Assembly: GCA_947630855.1 (NCBI GenBank)
Contig: CANRJF010000004.1
Span: 1 to 64,000 of the forward strand
Length of the DNA: 64,000 bases
Direction: 5' to 3'
Source of the DNA: an uncultured Lachnospiraceae bacterium
GTDB taxonomy: Bacteria > Bacillota > Clostridia > Lachnospirales > Lachnospiraceae
The position numbers and the translations under genes were made by a program. Numbering within the stretch: the stretch's first letter is position 1; each line of letters begins with the position of its first letter. Under the pieces are notes generated by a model. That model saw only the letters and a program-made list of their open reading frames with translations. It was not told where the DNA came from and did not search any database. Of the stretch, positions 36,265-43,937 are shown piece by piece.

Positions 36265-37362
36265 TTATTCCATTCCCCGCTTCGCTTCCGAAAGCATTTT
36301 CTCCCGGTGTTCCCTGCTGTCTGATTTCTTTTTTATCCCCCGGATTAAAAGGTTCTTTGGCGTGTGGGATAAATCCACAAACTCTAACACCTGGGTTTTA
36401 TATCCGCAGTATTCCAGCAAATCGGCACGGATGGCATCTGTCATAAGCGCCGCAAATCTTTCTTTTATGATACCATATCTTGTGAGAAGAGACAAATCCC
36501 CGCTCTCTATCTGCCCGTTTAATTCATGCTGGCAGCAGGGCACGGAAAAAATCATTTTCGCATTCCAGCAGATGGCATTGTACAGTGCATAATCCGTTGC
36601 CGTATCACAGGCATGAAGCGTTACCACCATATCCACATCAAAAGGCGCCTGGTATCCGTTAATATCTCCCAACGTAAACTCTAGTCCTTTATACCCATAT
36701 TTTACCACGGCTTCATTACATTTTTCAACCACATCTGCCTTTAAATCCAGCCCCACTATCTGAACATCAAAATTCTTTTTTTCCGTAAGGTAATAATAGA
36801 GGATAAAGGTAAGATAAGATTTGCCGCAGCCAAAATCTATAATATTCAGTTTCTGAACAGGCAGGGTCTTTACATAATCGTCAATCACTTCGATAAAACG
36901 GTTAATCTGACGGAACTTATCATACATGGAGGGCACAATTTTTCCCTCCGGGGTAAAAATACCCATGTCAATTAAAGGCGGTATAATCTCCCCTTCGTTA
37001 AAAATATATTTTTTCTTTCTGTTATGCTCCTCTGTCTGTTTAAGAGATACAGAGCTGGGTTTTTGCTTAAATGTGATTTTTCCCTTTTTGGAAATTAAAA
37101 GAACGGACTCATACCCGCCGCCAAAACCATTTAACTGACGGTAATCCTCACACAGCCATAAAGCCAGCCTGTCCGATAATTCCCCGGCTTGCAGGTTTTC
37201 ATGAAATGCCTGTTTCTCCGTAAGTTTTTCAACCTGGTAAAATCCGGCCTTCTCTTCTATTGTTATTTTCTTATAACCGGCACTTTTTACCGGCTTGCTT
37301 AAAATAATTTTCACACATCCGCTGTCTAAAAGACGTTGTATGCAGGTTGTAATCTCATCCAT
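36265..37362 (-). CDS. SAM-dependent methyltransferase, possibly RNA-directed
   Basis: A 365-residue class I methyltransferase. After about 180 residues of unrecognised N-terminal sequence comes the SAM site IIDFGCGKSYLTFILYY, then LHACDTATDYALYNAI and SVPCCQHELN. This HACD...PCC pattern marks the GSTCD/METTL25-like group, whose substrates are poorly known. Start 37362 (MDEITT) has AGAGG upstream and is preferred over 37383. It is the first gene of the likely methyltransferase-larB-larC unit, though no functional link to nickel cofactor synthesis is known. Confidence 0.8.
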   Translation of the reverse strand: MDEITTCIQRLLDSGCVKIILSKPVKSAGYKKITIEEKAGFYQVEKLTEKQAFHENLQAGELSDRLALWLCEDYRQLNGFGGGYESVLLISKKGKITFKQKPSSVSLKQTEEHNRKKKYIFNEGEIIPPLIDMGIFTPEGKIVPSMYDKFRQINRFIEVIDDYVKTLPVQKLNIIDFGCGKSYLTFILYYYLTEKKNFDVQIVGLDLKADVVEKCNEAVVKYGYKGLEFTLGDINGYQAPFDVDMVVTLHACDTATDYALYNAICWNAKMIFSVPCCQHELNGQIESGDLSLLTRYGIIKERFAALMTDAIRADLLEYCGYKTQVLEFVDLSHTPKNLLIRGIKKKSDSREHREKMLSEAKRGME

Positions 37363-37389
37363 ACGGCCTCTTTCCCATCCCATGACCTT

Positions 37390-37417
37390 TATATCTGTTC
37401 AGTTCCCTCACAGCACG
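37390..37417 (-). repeat. Dispersed repeat family 2, degenerate copy upstream of the methyltransferase
   Basis: Sense strand reads CCGTGCTGTGAGGGAACTG then AACAGATAT. The first arm is degenerate, the second conserved. It ends about 28 bp before the chosen start. Confidence 0.6.
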
Positions 37418-37456
37418 GCTTTTCTTTTTCAGTGTAACATAAAGTTGTGCCTTTGA

Positions 37457-37861
37457 CTATCTTTTTTCCGTAACACCCTCACTTTCAAAAAACTGTGCAA
37501 CTGTCATACACTTTGGACGCTCCATATCAAGGCAGAGAAAATCTTTGTCCCCTGTCAGGAGGATATCTACATCCGACACAATCGCTGCATTTAAGATGGG
37601 CTGGTCTTTCGCATCCCGTATTAGCTTTTCAGCATGGTCTACCGCCGGAATCAGTTCATAGGACATCTCGGCGAGCAGGACTTCCGCATCCGGCAGATAC
37701 TTCGGTGCTTTCCGTTTCAAAATATCGCGCAATTCTGTGATATTCCGGTCACATAAGACTATTTCGTGATAATCTGCAACATACAATAGTGCCTGCGCCG
37801 GTTTCGACCGTGGAAATACCAATGCGGAAAACAGGATATTTGTATCAATCAGAATCCGCAT
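37457..37861 (-). CDS. PIN-domain toxin (putative RNase)
   Basis: A 134-residue PIN-domain protein. Acidic residues of the nuclease centre are visible: Asp in LIDTNILFSALVFP, Glu in ITELRDIL, and Asp residues in DVDILLTGDKDFL. DAKDQPILNAAIVSD is typical of the COG1569 group. It begins 1 bp after the AbrB-like gene ends, the usual antitoxin-toxin arrangement, so it likely cleaves RNA when free. Its codon use and neighbours do not point clearly to a mobile element. No separate ribosome binding site beyond GGAAAGGA in the antitoxin end. Confidence 0.88.
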   Translation of the reverse strand: MRILIDTNILFSALVFPRSKPAQALLYVADYHEIVLCDRNITELRDILKRKAPKYLPDAEVLLAEMSYELIPAVDHAEKLIRDAKDQPILNAAIVSDVDILLTGDKDFLCLDMERPKCMTVAQFFESEGVTEKR

Positions 37862-37862
37862 T

Positions 37863-38120
37863 TTACCTGTCCTTTCCGTACCGTACTTCGTCTACAAGTG
37901 CCTGAATGTCATCCTCGCTGGTAATACCCATTGTTTCGGCAGCATCAGCAAAGGCAGTCTGCGCTTTACGGATGGCCTGCGTGGACGCGTTGCTTATAAC
38001 CACTTCTCCGTCCTGTTTCTGGAAAAATAAAATTTTATCGCCAGACTTTAATCCAAGCAGACGGCGAATTTCAACAGGAACCGTAATCTGACCGTTGGCA
38101 GAGATTTTCGCTAAGTTCAT
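37863..38120 (-). CDS. AbrB/SpoVT-type antitoxin
   Basis: An 85-residue protein whose first 45 residues form the swapped-hairpin DNA-binding fold (MNLAKISANGQITVPVEIRRLLGLKSGDKILFF, positions 1-33). The rest is helical and probably wraps the PIN toxin. As usual for such pairs it should repress its own promoter. AAAGGATT precedes the ATG. It is divergent from the lacI-family gene across a 244-bp intergenic region. Confidence 0.88.
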   Translation of the reverse strand: MNLAKISANGQITVPVEIRRLLGLKSGDKILFFQKQDGEVVISNASTQAIRKAQTAFADAAETMGITSEDDIQALVDEVRYGKDR

Positions 38121-38278
38121 AAAATCAATCCTTTCTATTCTTGAAATCTAAAGAAAACTTGAATTCACTTTTATTATATACAAATCAATAGGAATAGTAA
38201 ACCGAACACAGGAAAAAATCAACCCTGGCCATTTCCAATGGTTAAAGCTCTATATCATTGTATTTTACACCATTTTTC

Positions 38279-38327
38279 TTGACGATAATTTAAAATACTG
38301 GTAAATTTAATTCAAGACAACCGTTTG
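38279..38327 (+). promoter_or_regulatory. Promoter and LacI-type operator of the regulator gene
   Basis: TTGACG (38279-38284), a 17-bp spacer and TAAATT (38302-38307) form a promoter. CAACCGTTTG (38318-38327), a near-palindrome of the LacI-family CAANCGNTTG type, lies at the predicted transcription start, as expected for autorepression. Confidence 0.5.
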
Positions 38328-38364
38328 CGCGATAAAACATTATACATACAGAAAGGAAACCATT

Positions 38365-39357
38365 GTGAAAAATATAACCATATCAGATGTGGCAGACGCC
38401 CTTGGCGTATCCAAAACTACCGTTTCCAGGGCAATTTCAGGAAAGGGCAGAATCAGTAACCAAACCAGGGAGCGGGTACTTGCCTATATTGAAGAACACG
38501 ACTACAAGCCAAATGTCATTGCAAAAAGCCTTGCACAATCCAAAACCTACAATATCGGAGTTATTATGCCCGCAGAGTATGACATTATCGACCTGCCCTT
38601 TTTCCAGAGCTGTCTTTTTGGCATTCAGGAAATTGCAGCTTCCAAAGACTACGATATCCTGCTTATCATAAGCCCTCCCGGGGATACCAGACAGCTAGAG
38701 AGAATCCTCGCCAACAGAAAAGTAGACGGAATCATCCTCATGCGTACCTTTGTAAAAGATTCCCAGGTAAAAATGCTCTCACAAAAAAATGTGCCTTTTA
38801 TCACCATCGGAAGCACTTATGTGGAATCCGCCATCCAGGTTGACCAGGACCATAAAAGTGCCTGTTTTGAATTAACTTCCATTCTCTTAAAAAAAGGCCT
38901 GAAAAAAATTGCACTGATTGGAGGAAATGAGAATTTTGTTGTCACCCAGAATCGTCTCGCCGGATTTCGGGAAGCCTTTTCCCAGTTAAAACTCCCTGTA
39001 AGAGAAGATTTGATTTATCTGAACACGGAACACTCCTCCCAGCTTGATGAAACGGTGGAGGACATTCTCACAAAAAACACGGATGCCGTCATCTGCATGG
39101 ACGATGCTCTCTGTACCCAGGTATTAAAAACATTCCGAAAAAAAAATGTGTCCGTTCCGGGTGATATGAAAATTGCCTCATTTTATAACAGTACCGTGCT
39201 GGAAAATTATATCCCCTCCATCACATCCCTTTCCTTTGATGAAAAAAAACTGGGCAGGGCCGCCTGCAAAAACCTTATGGAAATCATTGAGGGAAATACC
39301 CCGCAGAAAATAACGGTGCTGGGCTATCAGGTAATCCCCGGGGAATCCACGGAATAA
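38365..39357 (+). CDS. LacI/GalR-family transcriptional regulator
   Basis: A 330-residue regulator. The helix-turn-helix and hinge are clear (ITISDVADALGVSKTTVSRA, then NVIAKSLAQSKTYNIGVIMP), followed by a periplasmic-binding-like sugar domain (VDGIILMRTF, QVDQDHKSACFELTSILL, AVICMDDALC). The start is GTG 38365 with AGAAAGGAAACC. No sugar gene is adjacent: a PIN/AbrB pair lies upstream and the spoVA operon downstream, so its regulon must lie elsewhere or be itself. Ligand unknown. Confidence 0.9.
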   Translation: MKNITISDVADALGVSKTTVSRAISGKGRISNQTRERVLAYIEEHDYKPNVIAKSLAQSKTYNIGVIMPAEYDIIDLPFFQSCLFGIQEIAASKDYDILLIISPPGDTRQLERILANRKVDGIILMRTFVKDSQVKMLSQKNVPFITIGSTYVESAIQVDQDHKSACFELTSILLKKGLKKIALIGGNENFVVTQNRLAGFREAFSQLKLPVREDLIYLNTEHSSQLDETVEDILTKNTDAVICMDDALCTQVLKTFRKKNVSVPGDMKIASFYNSTVLENYIPSITSLSFDEKKLGRAACKNLMEIIEGNTPQKITVLGYQVIPGESTE

Positions 39358-39389
39358 TCAAACCATACTGCTTATTTTTCTGAAAAAAT

Positions 39390-39419
39390 GCATAAAAAAA
39401 GCAAAGCCATGACATACTA
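39390..39419 (+). promoter_or_regulatory. Putative sigma-G (forespore) promoter of the spoVA operon
   Basis: GCATA (39390-39394) and CATACTA (39413-39419) fit the sigma-G consensus GnATR and CATnnTA, with an 18-bp spacer. spoVA operons are sigma-G targets in Bacillus subtilis. A family 1 repeat follows in the leader. Confidence 0.55.
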
Positions 39420-39435
39420 TACTCGCGAACGAAAT

Positions 39436-39472
39436 TATACCCGTGAGGCAAATGTGTATGCTCTGGGGTATA
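39436..39472 (+). repeat. Dispersed repeat family 1, in the spoVA leader
   Basis: Inverted repeat with TATACCCGTGAGG and CTCTGGGGTATA ends around AAATGTGTATG. An adjoining stretch 39417-39435 matches, inverted, the fragment at 158-182. Confidence 0.65.
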
Positions 39473-39503
39473 GTACAACAAAAATAAAAAGGATGTGGTT
39501 AAG

Positions 39504-39659
39504 TTGAAACGTAACACTTACAGATTATGTGTAGTCATGCTGATTGTTGTGGCTCTTATCTCCACAATCTGGTATTACCAGGCATTTGAAAAGAAAAATC
39601 TGCAGCCAAAAGAGGGCATTTTTGTGTGGAAAACCCATACGGAAGGACATGCCATATGA
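39504..39659 (+). CDS. Small single-pass membrane protein at the head of the spoVA operon
   Basis: A 51-codon frame from TTG 39504 (AAAAGGA ten bases upstream) to TGA 39657-39659. The product starts MKRNTYRLCVVMLIVVALIS, one hydrophobic helix with a basic N-terminus, and ends in EGIFVWKTHTEGHAI. The stop overlaps the spoVAA start as ATGA, so translation is coupled. It has no recognised family. It may be a small sporulation membrane protein; this rests on context only. Confidence 0.6.
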   Translation: MKRNTYRLCVVMLIVVALISTIWYYQAFEKKNLQPKEGIFVWKTHTEGHAI

Positions 39660-40315
39660 GCGCAAATAATGAAACCGTTTACATTAAGATAGACCAAAAC
39701 GTACTTGTCACGGACAGCAGCGTTACCATAGGAGACATTTCTTCCGTCACATGCGCCAACGAAAGCATGGCACGGCAAATCCGGCAGATAAAAATATTTC
39801 AGTTCCCGGAAAAGGGTATAAATGGGAAAAAGCTTCCCAAAATCCAGCGGAAAGTTTTTTCCATATTAAAAATTGTGGAACTTATCCATAAAGCCTACCC
39901 CAACGCAGAAATTGACAATGAAGGGGAAGCAGATTTTGTACTGGAATATAAACATGGGAAAGAAACCCCAAAAGCAATAACTGCGGGAAAAACCATTCTT
40001 CTGTGTATCCTTATCTTTTTCGGAGCGGCATTTACCATTATGTCTTTTAACAATGATATTGCCATTACGAAATTATTTGGGAAACTTTACCTTCAGATAG
40101 CCGGAAAAGAATCAAGCGGAATTACGGAATTGGAAATATGTTACTGTATCGGCTTAGCTTTTGGCATCCTCATATTTTTTAATCATGTGGGCAGTAAGAA
40201 ACTGACCCCGGATCCTACCCCCATCCAGGTGGAAATGCGTAAATATGAGCAGGATATAGATACCACCTATATTGAAAATTCTTCAAGAGGAGGCGTTGAG
40301 GCAGATGTGGATTAA
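39656..40315 (+). CDS. spoVAA: Stage V sporulation protein AA
   Basis: A 219-residue protein. A soluble N-terminal half (about 1-110, VYIKIDQNVLVTDSSVTIGD) is followed by two hydrophobic helices (about 115-140 and 160-180). This matches the SpoVAA layout: a non-essential partner of the SpoVA channel that moves dipicolinic acid into the forespore. ATG 39656 overlaps the preceding stop and is preferred over GTG 39626. Its 3' end overlaps spoVAB. SpoVAA and SpoVAB are more typical of Bacilli than of most Clostridia. Confidence 0.82.
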   Translation: MSANNETVYIKIDQNVLVTDSSVTIGDISSVTCANESMARQIRQIKIFQFPEKGINGKKLPKIQRKVFSILKIVELIHKAYPNAEIDNEGEADFVLEYKHGKETPKAITAGKTILLCILIFFGAAFTIMSFNNDIAITKLFGKLYLQIAGKESSGITELEICYCIGLAFGILIFFNHVGSKKLTPDPTPIQVEMRKYEQDIDTTYIENSSRGGVEADVD

Positions 40316-40730
40316 CCATGTTTTCCTGGGACTTATCGGCCTTTGCAGCGGTCTTGCAGTAGCCGGGGGAACATTTGCTCTCCTTGTAACACTGAAAATC
40401 ATACCCAGGCTGGTAGGGAAAAGCCATCTGGCTTCAAAAGTTTTATTTGTGGAAAACCTTATAGCCTTAGGGGGAATCTGCGGCACAATCCTTGTGGTAT
40501 TTCCCATGATAAGGCTTCCGGTGGGCCACTGGTTTTTGGCATTGTATGGATTTTGCAGCGGCATCCAGGTGGGATGCCTGCTTATGGCACTGGCTGAAAT
40601 TGTAAATGTATTTCCCACAATATTCCGCCGGATAAATTTAAAACAGGGATTATCCTGGGTAATCATATGTCTTGCGGCAGGAAAAGTAGCAGGTTCATTC
40701 TTCTACTTTTATAAAAATCTGTCCTGTTAA
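40305..40730 (+). CDS. spoVAB: Stage V sporulation protein AB
   Basis: A 141-residue membrane protein with four or five hydrophobic spans (FLGLIGLCSGLAVAGGTFAL near the start, LIALGGICGTILVVFPMI in the middle). Length equals that of Bacillus SpoVAB. ATG 40305 is chosen because AGGAGG (40288-40293) is 11 bases upstream; upstream in-frame alternatives are poorer. It overlaps spoVAA by 11 bp, and spoVAC follows after 56 bp. Confidence 0.82.
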   Translation: MWINHVFLGLIGLCSGLAVAGGTFALLVTLKIIPRLVGKSHLASKVLFVENLIALGGICGTILVVFPMIRLPVGHWFLALYGFCSGIQVGCLLMALAEIVNVFPTIFRRINLKQGLSWVIICLAAGKVAGSFFYFYKNLSC

Positions 40731-40786
40731 GGGAAAAGCAACGGTTCAGAATACCTGAACAGACAAGAAAAAGAGAGGTATTTGAT

Positions 40787-41269
40787 ATGGCAAAGGAAAA
40801 AGTAACAAACGAAGAAAAAGAAGCGGAACAAAAAGCATATAATGAGTATGTAAAAGAAGTGACCCCCACCCACTCCCTTCCCAAAAATATGGCAAAAGCA
40901 TTTCTGGTAGGGGGAATCATATGCGTTATCGGCCAATGTATCACAAATTACGCAGGAAGCCTGGGACTGGACAAAGAGACGGCGGGAAGCTGGTGCAGCC
41001 TGGCCCTTGTACTCTTAAGCGTAGTTTTAACAGGCTGCAATATCTACCAGAAACTTGCCACCTTCGGAGGCGCCGGGGCATTAGTGCCCATTACCGGGTT
41101 TGCCAATTCCGTGGCTGCCCCCTGTGTGGAATTTAAAAAAGAGGGGCAGGTCTTTGGAATCGGCTGTAAGGTCTTTACCATAGCCGGGCCGGTAATCTTA
41201 TTCGGTATTTTTACAAGCTGGCTTTTAGGCTTGGGTTACTGGCTCCTTACAGTAATTGGAATACTCTAA
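40787..41269 (+). CDS. spoVAC: Stage V sporulation protein AC, channel subunit
   Basis: A 160-residue integral membrane protein of the SpoVAC/SpoVAE family. It begins with a charged cytoplasmic stretch (KVTNEEKEAEQKAYNEYVKE) followed by about five helices, including GGIICVIGQCITNYAG. SpoVAC is a mechanosensitive channel that releases or loads dipicolinic acid. AGAGAGG precedes the ATG. It is the last gene of the cluster; spoVAD and spoVAE, which normally follow directly, are absent, and the next gene is a convergent L,D-transpeptidase 17 bp away. Confidence 0.9.
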   Translation: MAKEKVTNEEKEAEQKAYNEYVKEVTPTHSLPKNMAKAFLVGGIICVIGQCITNYAGSLGLDKETAGSWCSLALVLLSVVLTGCNIYQKLATFGGAGALVPITGFANSVAAPCVEFKKEGQVFGIGCKVFTIAGPVILFGIFTSWLLGLGYWLLTVIGIL

Positions 41270-41286
41270 CCCGGCAGGGCGGCCTG

Positions 41287-42915
41287 CTACTGGGGCTGCC
41301 CTGCACGCAATACGTCAAGCTGGGCTTCCGCCGCAGTCAGTACATCATAATTGGGAACCTGTGCCTTCTGGTCTTCCGGCAGTGCATTGTAACTAAGCCT
41401 TGCCTGGGCAACTGCCGCCTCATTTGCCAGGCTTACAGCCCCGATATTATTAATCAATGCCGTAACTCCTGCCGCGTCTGTGGCAAACTCCGTCTGGGGC
41501 GGAGCGCTCCCGTACTCTTCCTCGGGATATTTATATACAAGAACAGGATCTCCCTCCTCTATATTTTCAAATATGGTTTTTGCCGCACTGGGAGGAAGGT
41601 TCACACACCCGTGGGAACCGCTTGTCTTATAAATCTTCCCTCCGAAACTTCCCCTCCAGGAAGCATCATGCATTCCCACATTATTGCAAAAAGGCATCCA
41701 GTAGCTTACGGGAGTGGCATAATTTTCCCCCCGCAATGTTGCGTCCCGCTGTTTATATGTAAGACCGTAAACACCCACAGGCGTGTCATACCGCTTTGCC
41801 TGATTTCCCGAAACAAAATCGGATTCCACTAAAAGATTGCCGTCTTTATAGAAAAAAAGATGCTGCTTGGACAAATTAATCTCTACATAGGTATCCCCGT
41901 AATCGTTTTCCCCGTGGCTGCCTGCCTTCTGGGCATAGACAATCTCCCGAAATACCGGTTTTCCCGCCTTTATATCACTTAATATCTGGGCTTTTTCCCG
42001 CTCTTTATCCACTTTCCAGCCGTAATCCCCCTCCTTGATGTCCACCGTAACATCATAGGAAGTTTTTAATGTATGGCCCCTGAATACCGTGTTGTAGGAT
42101 GAAGCAAGGGAATCCACATACTCTTCCACCCCTTCCTCATCAATGGTAACCAAATTGCCATTCACCTGCATCCACTTGCTGATGGTGGTACCGTCCAACA
42201 CTTCCTCCTTATCTCCTAAGTCATAGGTAATGGTGACGCCGGTGTAACGGTTTAATTTTTCCGCCAGAGCCACTAACTGGTCAGATTCCGAGGTGACAGC
42301 CGGCTTTTTGTAACAGCCTGCCTCATCTAAATCCAACTCGTCCTGCATGGTGCTGACGGCATTTTCCACTGTCATCTGAAGAATATCATTGTCTATGGTA
42401 CTGCCCTGCTCCTCCGGTATAATCTCATAACCGTTTTCCCCGTAATCGGAAAGGGACGCGTTCACAGGAGGCTTCTGATTGGCTTTCTTCATAAATTCCA
42501 GCTTTTGAATCTCTTCCTTTAATGCATCATTGTCAAATTCTGCCACCGTATCAATTTCAAACTTCTGTCCCCTGACAAATGCCATGACCCAGGCAAACAT
42601 ATTCTGGGAATTTATCTTCTCCTGTACCTCACCGTCAAACCTGGGCACAAGCCCGATGGACTGTCCTGCAATCTCTTCCTGCTGTTTTTGGTCTCTTGCT
42701 GTCATATGTAAAACATAGGTATCAATTTCCTGCCGGAGTGCGTCTTCTGCGTCGGCGCTTCCCATTCCCGAAATATTCACCCCATTCAAATAGGTATTCG
42801 GGAAAAAATGACTGCGAAAGTATATTGCTATGCCTAAATAAGCCAGTAACAATGCGCCAAGCACTGCCAGAAAAATCTTTACTCCGGATTTTTTGTGCAT
42901 ACTAATCTGTGTCAT
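41287..42915 (-). CDS. YkuD-family L,D-transpeptidase with peptidoglycan-binding domains
   Basis: A 542-residue envelope protein. One N-terminal membrane helix (about 12-32), two peptidoglycan-binding-type repeats (about 60-320), then a YkuD domain ending in the catalytic SGSHGCVNLP. It would form 3-3 crosslinks in peptidoglycan outside the cell. The C-terminal 75 residues (AAVAQARLSYNALPEDQKAQ and onward) resemble a short helical repeat found in clostridial surface proteins. GGAAGGA precedes the ATG. It is convergent with spoVAC; a hairpin GCAGGGC/GCCCTGC (41274-41304) overlaps its 3' end. Confidence 0.92.
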   Translation of the reverse strand: MTQISMHKKSGVKIFLAVLGALLLAYLGIAIYFRSHFFPNTYLNGVNISGMGSADAEDALRQEIDTYVLHMTARDQKQQEEIAGQSIGLVPRFDGEVQEKINSQNMFAWVMAFVRGQKFEIDTVAEFDNDALKEEIQKLEFMKKANQKPPVNASLSDYGENGYEIIPEEQGSTIDNDILQMTVENAVSTMQDELDLDEAGCYKKPAVTSESDQLVALAEKLNRYTGVTITYDLGDKEEVLDGTTISKWMQVNGNLVTIDEEGVEEYVDSLASSYNTVFRGHTLKTSYDVTVDIKEGDYGWKVDKEREKAQILSDIKAGKPVFREIVYAQKAGSHGENDYGDTYVEINLSKQHLFFYKDGNLLVESDFVSGNQAKRYDTPVGVYGLTYKQRDATLRGENYATPVSYWMPFCNNVGMHDASWRGSFGGKIYKTSGSHGCVNLPPSAAKTIFENIEEGDPVLVYKYPEEEYGSAPPQTEFATDAAGVTALINNIGAVSLANEAAVAQARLSYNALPEDQKAQVPNYDVLTAAEAQLDVLRAGQPQ

Positions 42916-43080
42916 AATTTTTATCCTTCCTTAGATTCTGTCTTGTAATATTATACCTTCTTGCTTTACTTTGTCAATAAACCATTTCTTTTTTTATTGA
43001 CTTTATGCACAATTTCCAAAATAGAATGGTATGATTTTATTAAGATTTTCATAATTTTTATTAAATCGCTAAAAATAGGA

Positions 43081-43109
43081 TTGTAGCACAAATTTTCCTG
43101 TGCTATAAT
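43081..43109 (+). promoter_or_regulatory. Promoter of the PAP2 gene with a palindrome in the spacer
   Basis: TTGTAG (43081-43086), 17-bp spacer and extended -10 TGCTATAAT (TATAAT 43104-43109). TAGCACA (43084-43090) and TGTGCTA (43099-43105) are perfect inverted arms inside the promoter, a likely operator. Confidence 0.55.
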
Positions 43110-43141
43110 TCTTTTCAATGAACTTATGAGAGGTGACGACA

Positions 43142-43861
43142 GTGAATTATGTGAATTTAACCGCAAGCCGGAGCGATAGCTTAAAAAGCCGGGCTCTGAT
43201 ATTTTTTAACAAATACAAACATGGACTTCTTATGCTTTATCTGTGCATATACTTTCCCTGGTTTTCTTATCTGGAAAAAAATGTAACCACACGTTTCCAT
43301 GTTATCCACACTCCCCTGGATGATAAAATTCCTTTTCTGGAATGTTTTGTTGTCCCCTACCTGCTGTGGTTCTTTTATGTGGCGGCAGCAGTCCTTTATT
43401 TTTTCTTTAAAAACAAAGATGAATATTTCAGGCTGTGCGCGTTTTTATTTGTAGGCATGACAGTGTTTCTGATTGTGTCCACCGTGTATCCCAACGGCCA
43501 CTATCTCCGTCCTGCTGCCTTTGAAAGGGACAATATTTTTACCACCCTGGTGTCTTATCTGTACGAGGTAGACACACCTACAAACCTTTTTCCCAGCATC
43601 CACGTTTACAATTCCATCGGCGTGAATATTGCCGTCTGGCACTGTGATAATTTCAGAGAAAACAAGACGGTGCGCATTGGCTCTTTTGTTTTGATGGTGA
43701 GCATTATCCTTTCCACCATGTTTTTAAAACAGCACTCCGTATTTGACGTAATCACAGGAATTGTCTTTGCGGCATTTATGTATACAATGGTCTATACAAG
43801 AAACGGACTGCGTTTAGGCAGCTCACAGACTTCCCTGGAAGAATGGGTGCGCCGGGTGTGA
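43142..43861 (+). CDS. PAP2-superfamily membrane phosphatase
   Basis: A 239-residue integral membrane protein with five or six helices. The phosphatase motifs C2 and C3 are visible in LFPSIHVYNSIG and KQHSVFDVITG; the first motif is weak. PAP2 enzymes act on phosphatidate, undecaprenyl pyrophosphate or inositol lipids; the substrate here is unknown. The start is GTG 43142 with GAGAGGTG six bases upstream. It stands alone between the L,D-transpeptidase and pdaA in an envelope-related neighbourhood. Confidence 0.85.
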   Translation: MNYVNLTASRSDSLKSRALIFFNKYKHGLLMLYLCIYFPWFSYLEKNVTTRFHVIHTPLDDKIPFLECFVVPYLLWFFYVAAAVLYFFFKNKDEYFRLCAFLFVGMTVFLIVSTVYPNGHYLRPAAFERDNIFTTLVSYLYEVDTPTNLFPSIHVYNSIGVNIAVWHCDNFRENKTVRIGSFVLMVSIILSTMFLKQHSVFDVITGIVFAAFMYTMVYTRNGLRLGSSQTSLEEWVRRV

Positions 43862-43893
43862 TTCCATCCGGGGAATTTTTTCCAAGCCCACAA

Positions 43894-43935
43894 AAATGGC
43901 GGAAGACAGATGTTTTTTATCTGTTTCCGCCATTT
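43894..43935. terminator. Bidirectional terminator between the PAP2 gene and pdaA
   Basis: Arms 43894-43911 and 43919-43935 pair along 17 bp with one bulge (AAATGGCGGAA against TTTCCGCCATTT) around a T-rich loop. Confidence 0.8.
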
Positions 43936-43937
43936 CC

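Noticed and set aside
41274-41304. Hairpin GCAGGGC/GCCCTGC as a terminator between spoVAC and the L,D-transpeptidase
   Set aside because: It overlaps coding sequence and has no T-run on either side, so it is only mentioned with the gene.
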